A stretch of 13,190 nucleotides of DNA from Candidatus Bipolaricaulota bacterium (GTDB lineage: Bacteria; Bipolaricaulota; Bipolaricaulia; UBA7950; UBA9294): positions 1,244,959-1,258,148 of the forward strand of contig CP070725.1 of the NCBI GenBank assembly GCA_020350845.1. The letters run 5' to 3'. Positions 6,276-11,874 of the stretch are shown here, one piece after another (position 1 is the stretch's first letter; the number at the start of each line of letters is the position of its first letter). Position numbers and translations under genes: made by a program. The notes below the pieces were generated by a model, which was not told the origin of the DNA, ran no database searches, and saw only the letters and a program-made list of their open reading frames with translations.

Positions 6276-9200
6276 CTACGAGTTCTTCTCCGCCGCACGG
6301 GAGAGGCCGATCGTGAGGTGCTTGTCGTCGATCTCCAGCACGCGATGGGCGTCAAGCGCCTCGGGTTCGCCGCGCTCGATGCTCACCGCGAGGAGCTCGG
6401 CGCCCGCGTGATCTCGGTGATCCATGAGCACCGACTCGAGTTCGGGATCGCCCTGGACGCGAAGCTCCACCCGATCGGTGACGGCGAGACCGGCCTCCTT
6501 GCGCACCATCTGGATGCGATGCACCAGCTCACGCAGAAGCCCCGCGCGGCGCAGCTCCTCCGTGAGCGTGGTGTCCAGGAGAACCCGGAGCGAGCCCTCC
6601 GCGGCGGGTGACCATCCCTCGGCCCACTCGGTCTCGAAGCGCACGTCTGAAGCGAGAATCTGCACCTCGCCTCCGTCGATCGACGCCGTGACGGGACCCG
6701 CGGCGAGTGCTTCGCGGAGCCGCCCCGTGTCCTGCCCACGGATCCACTCCGCGGCCGCCGGACCCGCGGGACCGAGCCTCGGTCCGAGGGACGCGAATTC
6801 GGGCGTCGCGCGCTCGTCGAGGAAGCCGTCCATCTTCTCGACAACATCGACCGCCTCGACGTTGAGCTCCGCGGCGACGAGCGTCGCGAGCTCCCCGAGA
6901 GAGGCCGCGCCGGGCTGCGAACCGTCGACCACCAGGCGCTGCAGCGGCTGCCGCACACGGATCTCGGCCTGACTTCTCGCCTGGCGTCCGAGCGCGGCGA
7001 TGCGCCGAGCGAGTGCCATTCGCCGTTCGAGATCCTCGTCGATGTGCTCCTCCGCCGGCTCGGGGAAGCGGCACAGATGAACGCTCGGGGGATCCGCCGC
7101 CCGCCGCAGACACTGGTAGATCGCTTCTGCCAGGAACGGGATGAACGGGGCCGTCATCTTCGCGATCTCGACGAGTGCCGAGTACAGGGTGTCGTAGGCC
7201 GCTCCCTTCTCGGCACTCATTCCGCCCCTCCAGAACCTTCTCCGTGAGGCGCGAACGTACCAGTTCGACAGCTCATCAACGAGCGCTTCGATCGCCCCGG
7301 TCGCGCCGAGGACGTCGTATGCGTCGAGCGTCTCGCGGACCGCTCTTGTCGTCGATGCGACACGGGAGAGCAGCCAGCGGTCGAGCGCCGTTCGATCGGC
7401 CTCCCGAGTCGGTCCCCCGTCCGGCTCGTAGCCGTCGATCGATGCATAGAGGGCGAAGAAGTCGTAGCTGTTGCGCAGGGTGTCGAGGAACTTGTAGAGC
7501 GGCTCCTTGACGTTCGCCTCTCCGAGCCTCTTGGAGGTCCACGGCGCGCTCGATGCGAGAAGGAACCAGCGGATGCAGTCTGCTCCGAGCTCGTCGAGCA
7601 GGTCCCAAGGATCGATCACGTTTCCCCGGCTCTTGCTCATCTTCGCGCCCGACTCGTCCAGGCCGAGACCCGTTCCGATGCAGTTCCGGTAGGGGATGTC
7701 GCCGTGGATGATCGTACTCGTGGCAAGCAGCGTGTAGAACCAGCCGCGGGTCTGCTCCGCGGCCTCGCAGATGAAGTCCGCAGGGAAGTTCCTTGAGAAT
7801 GCCTCCTCGTTCTCGAACGGATAGTGCCACTGCGCCGCGTGCATGCTCCCCGAATCGAACCACGTGTCGATCACGTACGGAACGCGGGTCATCTCCCCCG
7901 CGCACGCCTCGCATCGGAGACGGACCCGGTCGATGTACGGACGGTGAAACTCGACGTCGGCCGCGGCGTCCGGATCGATCGCCTGCGCCACCAGCTCGGC
8001 GCGGCTGCCGATCGCCGTCACACGATCGCAGTGATCACAGACCCACAGGTTGAGCGGCGTTCCCCAGTAGCGGTCGCGCGACAGCGCCCAGTCCTTGAGG
8101 TTGGCGAGGAAGTCCGCCAGTCGGCCTTCCCCCACGTGCGCGGGGTACCAGTGGATCCGGCGGTTCCCGTCGATCATCTCGTCACGGACTGCCGTCGTGC
8201 GCACGTACCAGGAGTCTGCCGCGTAGTACAGCAGCGGCGTGTCACAGCGCCAGCAGAACGGGTAGTCGTGCTCGTACTCCGTGATCCGGAAGAGGAGTCC
8301 CCGGTCTCCGAGATCGCTGACGATCTCGGGGTCGACATCCTTGACGAAACGTCCTGCACCGAGAGGAAACGCGGTGGTGAATGCTCCCTCGAGGTCCACA
8401 GGCTGGACGAACGGAAGCCCCATCTCTTGCCCCAGGCGGTAGTCGTCCTCGCCGAACGCGGAGGCGATGTGGACGAGCCCCGTCCCGTCCTCGAGGTTGA
8501 CGAAGTCTGCAGGGACGACGCGGTGCGCCGCCGCATCCTCGGTCAACACGTACGGCGGACGATAGCGAACGCCGATCAGGGCCTTGCCGGCGAACGTCCT
8601 GAGGATGCGGGCATCCTTGCCCACAGCCGAGGCGAGCAGCGCGCGCGCGAGGATCAGGCGCTCGCCGTCGACCTCCACCTCGACGTACTCCGCCTCGGGG
8701 GCGACCGCCACCGCCACGTTGGCGGGAAGGGTCCACGGCGTCGTCGTCCACGTCAGAAGGGACGTGGGATCTTCCCCCTCGCGGCGATACTCGCTTTCGT
8801 CGTCGGACGTCACCGGCAGGCGGACCGTGACGGACGGATCCTTGACCGTCTGGTAGCCCTGGGCGACCTCGTGCGAGGAGAGCCCCGTGCCGCATCGCGG
8901 GCAATAGGGAAGGGTCTTGTGCCCCTGGTAGAGCAGGCCGCGATCGAACATCGTCTTGAGTTCCCACCAGACAGTTTCGATGTACGGGTCGGTGTAGGTG
9001 ACATAGGCATTCTCGAGATCGATCCAGAAGCCCATGCGCTCGATCATGCGCTCCCACTCTTCCTTGTAGCGCCAGACGGACTCCTTGCAGCGCTCGACGA
9101 ACGACTCCACGCCGAGCGCCTCGATCTCCGGCTTGCTGTTGATCCCGAGCTCCTTCTCGACTTCCAGTTCCACCGGCAGTCCGTGAGTGTCCCATCCTCC

Positions 9201-9446
9201 GCGGCGCAGCACGTAGCGGCCGCGCATGGTCTGGTACCGGGGGAAGAGGTCCTTGTACACGCGGGGCATCAGGTGGCCGAGGTGCGGGCTTCCGTTCGCG
9301 GTCGGTGGTCCCTCGTAGAAGACGTACGGCTCGCCGTCGCGCGTCGCCTCGAGAGAGGCGCGGAAGGTGTCCTGCTCCCTCCACAACGCGAGGACCTCAG
9401 CCTCGCGCTGCAACGGATCGGCGGTGAGCTTCTCGTAGCGGTTCAT
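6276..9446 (-). CDS. ileS: Isoleucyl-tRNA synthetase, type 2 (Thermus/eukaryote-like)
   Basis: This cytoplasmic class I synthetase charges tRNA-Ile and edits mischarged valine. The product is 1056 residues, typical of the longer type. HLGH is at 55-58 and KMSKS at 602-606, the two ATP-binding motifs. The CP1 editing domain lies between about 190 and 400, with TTTPWTLPAN (234-243), GTGLVH and AFGEDDY. Cys pairs that may bind zinc are at YCPRC (181-185), CWRC (398-401), CDHC (470-473) and CEAC (512-515). The C-terminus has the extended anticodon-binding region but no terminal Cys4 zinc finger, which type 1 bacterial enzymes usually have; the sequence strongly resembles Thermus thermophilus IleRS as I remember it. 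Type 2 enzymes are generally less sensitive to mupirocin (family knowledge, not tested here). The ATG follows AAGGAG with eight-base spacing. It heads the ileS-purA unit and is preceded by a structured leader. Confidence 0.98.
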   Translation of the reverse strand: MNRYEKLTADPLQREAEVLALWREQDTFRASLEATRDGEPYVFYEGPPTANGSPHLGHLMPRVYKDLFPRYQTMRGRYVLRRGGWDTHGLPVELEVEKELGINSKPEIEALGVESFVERCKESVWRYKEEWERMIERMGFWIDLENAYVTYTDPYIETVWWELKTMFDRGLLYQGHKTLPYCPRCGTGLSSHEVAQGYQTVKDPSVTVRLPVTSDDESEYRREGEDPTSLLTWTTTPWTLPANVAVAVAPEAEYVEVEVDGERLILARALLASAVGKDARILRTFAGKALIGVRYRPPYVLTEDAAAHRVVPADFVNLEDGTGLVHIASAFGEDDYRLGQEMGLPFVQPVDLEGAFTTAFPLGAGRFVKDVDPEIVSDLGDRGLLFRITEYEHDYPFCWRCDTPLLYYAADSWYVRTTAVRDEMIDGNRRIHWYPAHVGEGRLADFLANLKDWALSRDRYWGTPLNLWVCDHCDRVTAIGSRAELVAQAIDPDAAADVEFHRPYIDRVRLRCEACAGEMTRVPYVIDTWFDSGSMHAAQWHYPFENEEAFSRNFPADFICEAAEQTRGWFYTLLATSTIIHGDIPYRNCIGTGLGLDESGAKMSKSRGNVIDPWDLLDELGADCIRWFLLASSAPWTSKRLGEANVKEPLYKFLDTLRNSYDFFALYASIDGYEPDGGPTREADRTALDRWLLSRVASTTRAVRETLDAYDVLGATGAIEALVDELSNWYVRASRRRFWRGGMSAEKGAAYDTLYSALVEIAKMTAPFIPFLAEAIYQCLRRAADPPSVHLCRFPEPAEEHIDEDLERRMALARRIAALGRQARSQAEIRVRQPLQRLVVDGSQPGAASLGELATLVAAELNVEAVDVVEKMDGFLDERATPEFASLGPRLGPAGPAAAEWIRGQDTGRLREALAAGPVTASIDGGEVQILASDVRFETEWAEGWSPAAEGSLRVLLDTTLTEELRRAGLLRELVHRIQMVRKEAGLAVTDRVELRVQGDPELESVLMDHRDHAGAELLAVSIERGEPEALDAHRVLEIDDKHLTIGLSRAAEKNS

Positions 9447-9467
9447 TCCTGTCGCTCCTTCAAACGG

Positions 9468-9547
9468 GCTTCTCAGTAGGCATCAAGAGGACGACTCAGC
9501 CAATGCGGGAACGCCCCTAGCGGGGCACGGGAATATAGATGAGAAGC
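9468..9547 (-). promoter_or_regulatory. Putative attenuator: 8-bp inverted repeat spanning the ileS leader
   Basis: On the minus strand GCTTCTCA (9547-9540) is the exact reverse complement of TGAGAAGC (9475-9468). The 5' arm lies on codons 10-13 of the leader peptide, ending on the first base of the first Ile codon. The 3' arm lies 7 bases upstream of the ileS Shine-Dalgarno AAGGAG (9460-9455). A ribosome waiting at the Ile codons would cover the 5' arm and release the 3' arm. A small hairpin is nested inside. The repeat is seen; the regulatory role is inferred. Confidence 0.45.
9513..9526 (-). promoter_or_regulatory. GC-rich hairpin at the end of the ileS leader peptide
   Basis: The minus strand reads GCCCC, GCTA, GGGGC: a 5-bp GC stem with a 4-base loop that contains two bases of the leader-peptide stop codon TAG. 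A terminating ribosome would melt it. GTTCCC follows rather than a U-run, so it is not a standard terminator. Its right arm could also pair with GCCC just upstream of the ileS Shine-Dalgarno, giving an alternative fold. Confidence 0.45.
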
Positions 9548-9576
9548 GGCCGATACAGAAGGCTCGCAGTACGCAT
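9517..9576 (-). CDS. Putative ileS leader peptide (19 residues, Ile-Tyr-Ile)
   Basis: The small ORF encodes MRTASLLYRPLLIYIPVPR and stops at TAG. It starts with ATG preceded by GAGGTG at five-base spacing, on a par with real genes nearby. Residues 11-17 are rich in branched-chain amino acids, with Ile codons ATC and ATT at positions 13 and 15. It lies entirely within the predicted ileS leader RNA and ends 70 bases before the ileS start. Leader peptides rich in the regulated amino acid are the classic sensors in ribosome-mediated attenuation, as in ilv, leu, his and pheST operons. The predicted transcription start (about 9586) falls at the first bases of this Shine-Dalgarno, so the message would begin almost at the ribosome-binding site; this is the main weakness. 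No homolog is recognised. Confidence 0.5.
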   Translation of the reverse strand: MRTASLLYRPLLIYIPVPR

Positions 9577-9592
9577 CGCAACACCTCACGAC

Positions 9593-9621
9593 ATCATAGC
9601 GCCGACCGCGGAGGCGGTCAA
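9593..9621 (-). promoter_or_regulatory. Sigma70-type promoter of ileS
   Basis: On the minus strand the -35 box is TTGACC (9621-9616, one mismatch), with an ideal 17-base spacer and the -10 box TATGAT (9598-9593, one mismatch). The start would be near 9586, giving a leader of about 140 nt before ileS. The eight bases after the -35 box, GCCTCCGC, are identical to those in the rplM promoter. Confidence 0.8.
9604..9619. promoter_or_regulatory. Operator-like palindrome inside the ileS promoter
   Basis: GACCGC, GGAG, GCGGTC on the plus strand is a perfect 6-4-6 inverted repeat. It covers the last four bases of the ileS -35 box and most of the spacer. Its position would suit a repressor, but no regulator gene is nearby and short GC palindromes are common in this base composition. 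Confidence 0.35.
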
Positions 9622-9773
9622 CGCACGCCGCGGCCGTCATTCGCCGAGGCTTGGTGACCGCTGTCCCTGCGCTGCGAGTGCCGCACTTCGCCCCAAGACG
9701 TCCGTTCGGTTGTCCCCTCCCTAGAGGCCGTGCTTTACCCTTCCAACACCGAGTCATGGTGGAAAGGTGAACG

Positions 9774-10565
9774 ATGACCACACGAAGCGCACTCGCACTC
9801 GTCCTCGTCCTCGGCGCCATCCTCCTCGCAGGGTGCCTCCCCGACGCGCAACCACTCGCGGTGCTCTCGGCAGCAACGACTCACGGACCGGCGCCGCTGG
9901 AGATTACCTTCGACCTCTCGCTCAGCCGCTCCGCGTCCGGCGAGCCGTTGGCCTTCAGGCTCGACTTCGGCGACGGGAGCGAACCCTACCTGGGAGCGAT
10001 CCTCGAGCCTACGGTCTCGCATGTCTATTCGGAGGAGGGGACGTTCCTCGCCCAGCTCATGGTCACAGACACCGCGGGACGGCACGCCGGGGACGCGCTC
10101 CCGGTCTCCGTCTCCGCGTCACCACCGCCGATGGGGCTGGAGGTCGGAATGCTCGCCCCAAGCTTCGTCGCGGACACCGTGACCGGGGAGTCGTTCACCC
10201 TCTCCGAGAGCCGCGGCTCGGTGGTGCTGCTCGACTTCTGGGGCGCGTGGTGCGCCCCGTGCCGACGCAGCCTTCCTCATCTGCAGGGTCTGTACGACAG
10301 CTACGGCGAGCGCGGCCTGGTGGTGGTGCTCGTGAGCACGGACGAGAGCCTCAACGTCGCAGAACAGTATCTCACGACGAACGGGTACACGGACTTCGTC
10401 TGCGTTTGGGAGGAGGGCGGGAAGCGCGCGAACCCGATCGTTTCCCTGTACGAGATGACGGACAAGGGCATTCCACGGACCTTTGTTCTCGACCGCCAGG
10501 GGATCATCCGCTACGTCGGCCATCCCGATCACCTGAGCGGCGACGCCATCGAAACGCTCCTCTAG
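9774..10565 (+). CDS. Lipoprotein with PKD domain fused to a TlpA/ResA-like thioredoxin
   Basis: The 263-residue protein starts with a lipoprotein signal peptide; LLAGC places the lipidated Cys at residue 21. A PKD domain follows (about 29-115) with FRLDFGDGSEP and the terminal VTDTAG. A thioredoxin fold of the TlpA/ResA/AhpC-TSA type fills about 120-263, with FWGAWCAPC (active-site Cys160 and Cys163), VSTDES, and the cis-Pro loop GIPRTFVLD (Pro234). Such domains are membrane-anchored, extracytoplasmic thiol-disulfide reductases that keep cysteines reduced, for example in cytochrome c maturation or oxidative folding. The substrate here is unknown and no ccm or dsb gene is adjacent. The ATG follows GGAAAGGTG at good spacing. 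Its stop codon shares the tetranucleotide CTAG with that of the convergent MFS gene. The PKD fusion is unusual, since TlpA-like proteins mostly have only a short linker. Confidence 0.93.
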   Translation: MTTRSALALVLVLGAILLAGCLPDAQPLAVLSAATTHGPAPLEITFDLSLSRSASGEPLAFRLDFGDGSEPYLGAILEPTVSHVYSEEGTFLAQLMVTDTAGRHAGDALPVSVSASPPPMGLEVGMLAPSFVADTVTGESFTLSESRGSVVLLDFWGAWCAPCRRSLPHLQGLYDSYGERGLVVVLVSTDESLNVAEQYLTTNGYTDFVCVWEEGGKRANPIVSLYEMTDKGIPRTFVLDRQGIIRYVGHPDHLSGDAIETLL

Positions 10566-11761
10566 GAGACAGCGTCCGCCGCGGGCTCGCCGCGATCGCG
10601 TCGCAGCCAGCGCACGACGAGCACGGTCGCAGCGAATCCGACGGCGGCTCCGAAGGGGAAGGCGGCGCTCAGTCCAATCCCGTCGGCGATCGCCCCGAAC
10701 GCTGTCGGCCCGAGCATCTGCCCGCTCGAGAATGCGGCTCCGTGCAGGCCGGCGAGCGTCCCCATCCCGTGCTTCCTCCCCAGCGCGGTGCGGATCGCGA
10801 GCATCGACGCCCGCGAGAGTGCGGACAGAGCCCCGACGGTGAAGGTGAGCGCCGCGAACTGGAGCGTCGAGCTCAGGTACGGGACGACGAGGAGCAAGAG
10901 GGGAGCACCCGCGCTGCCGATCGCCACCTGGATCCTCCGCGGCCAGCGGTCGGCGAGCATTCCGAACGGAAGCTGGAGCACGCCCCCGCTGAGCATGTAT
11001 GTCGAGAGGATGAGGCCGATCGACGACTCGCTGAGACCGAGGCGGCTCGCCGCCCACAGCGGGAAGAACGCGTTGAAGCCCTGCCGCCAGACGCCTCGGG
11101 TCGCGAAGTACAGCAGGAGGGCTTTGACCGAGTCGCTGCGCAGCAGCGTGCGGATCGGCGTCGGCGCCGCTCGAGGCCGCGCCCCGACGCGGCGCGCGTC
11201 GGGAGGAACGGTCCACAGCACGAGGATCAGGGCGCAGCTGCTGAGTGCCCCCATCGCGAGGAAGGAGGCACGAAACCCCCACGCCTCCGCCAGCGTGCCG
11301 CCGAGCAAGGGGCCGACGGCCATTCCGAGGAACATCGAGACGTAGAACGCATTGATCGACCGTCCCTCCTTGCCGGCAGGGGTCACGTCGCCGACGTAGG
11401 CCTGGGCGATCGGCGTCACGAGCATCGAGGCGCCCCCTTGGAGGAAGCGGAAGAGGGCGAGCTGCCAGATGCTGCTCGTGATGACGTAGAGGATCGAGAT
11501 CACCGTGAAGCCGGCGAGCCCGAGAACGAGAAGGCGCTTCCTCCCGATGTGGTCCGACAGCCTGCCGATCACGGGGCCGACGAGCATGCGCGCCAACGGG
11601 AACGCGCTGAACGAGAGTCCGATCGCGAAACCCCCGGCGGAGAACGTCTGCGCGAGAAGCGGCAGGATCGGCGCGACGATCCCCACGCCCATCATCGCGA
11701 CCGCGACGGAGACGAACAACGCCACGAACGCTCGCGAGAGGATGGATCGCTCCGGGGCCAT
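10562..11761 (-). CDS. Major facilitator superfamily transporter
   Basis: This is a 399-residue inner-membrane secondary transporter with about 12 hydrophobic segments, the standard MFS size. MFS motif A, GRLSDHIGRKRLL, is at about 66-78 between helices 2 and 3, and a degenerate copy, GMLADRWPRR, is in the second half. FLQGGASMLVTPIAQAYVGD resembles helix 4-5 of drug:H+ antiporters (DHA1 type), so an efflux role is plausible, but the substrate cannot be read from sequence. The central loop is Arg/Pro-rich. The ATG at 11761 is chosen because the hydrophobic part begins soon after it; a TTG at 11797 would add 12 residues. Neither start has a clear Shine-Dalgarno. It is convergent with the TlpA-like gene (4-base overlap) and divergent from tldD, so it is probably monocistronic. 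Confidence 0.93.
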   Translation of the reverse strand: MAPERSILSRAFVALFVSVAVAMMGVGIVAPILPLLAQTFSAGGFAIGLSFSAFPLARMLVGPVIGRLSDHIGRKRLLVLGLAGFTVISILYVITSSIWQLALFRFLQGGASMLVTPIAQAYVGDVTPAGKEGRSINAFYVSMFLGMAVGPLLGGTLAEAWGFRASFLAMGALSSCALILVLWTVPPDARRVGARPRAAPTPIRTLLRSDSVKALLLYFATRGVWRQGFNAFFPLWAASRLGLSESSIGLILSTYMLSGGVLQLPFGMLADRWPRRIQVAIGSAGAPLLLLVVPYLSSTLQFAALTFTVGALSALSRASMLAIRTALGRKHGMGTLAGLHGAAFSSGQMLGPTAFGAIADGIGLSAAFPFGAAVGFAATVLVVRWLRRDRGEPAADAVS

Positions 11762-11818
11762 GGGGCCGACGCTACGATACCGTTGCCGAGAGCGCAAGAG
11801 GGCATCTGACCGGGTCCG

Positions 11819-11847
11819 TTGCCGGCATGCGGCGCGCTACCTACAAT
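11819..11847 (+). promoter_or_regulatory. Sigma70-type promoter of tldD
   Basis: TTGCCG (11819-11824) is followed by a 17-base spacer and TACAAT (11842-11847, one mismatch). Transcription would start near 11854, about 21 bases before the tldD ATG. This leaves the region upstream of the MFS gene shared between divergent units. Confidence 0.65.
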
Positions 11848-11874
11848 GGCTCCATCCCTGAATCGGGTGATCCC

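Larger units (their letters stand above)
9447..9773. other. 327-base divergent intergenic region between ileS and the TlpA-like gene
   Basis: The ileS side (9447-9621) holds the ileS promoter, an operator-like palindrome, a small leader ORF, a hairpin and a long-range inverted repeat, listed separately. The other side (9622-9773) has little recognisable structure. On the plus strand TTGTCC (9710-9715), an 18-base spacer and TTTACC (9734-9739) could form a poor promoter for the TlpA-like gene; confidence in that is low. No tRNA or T-box consensus was found. Confidence 0.7.

Noticed and set aside
7824..9479. A 551-codon open frame on the plus strand opposite ileS
   Set aside because: It is antisense to a certain ileS, its product is Arg/Asp/Val-rich low-complexity sequence with no domain, and such long shadows are expected where GC-rich codons avoid stops.
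9447..9600. T-box riboswitch in front of ileS
   Set aside because: No T-box consensus (AGGGTGGNACCGCG-like) is present in the leader, and no terminator with a U-tract is seen.
9473..9820. A 115-codon minus-strand open frame upstream of ileS
   Set aside because: It runs through the ileS promoter and overlaps the start of the TlpA-like gene. It has no good ribosome-binding site, and its product is Arg/Cys-rich without a domain. The 19-codon leader ORF in another frame is better supported.
9767..11809. A 680-codon plus-strand open frame spanning the TlpA-like and MFS genes
   Set aside because: It overlaps two well-supported genes in other frames and translates to Arg/Glu/Gly-rich sequence without any recognisable motif.
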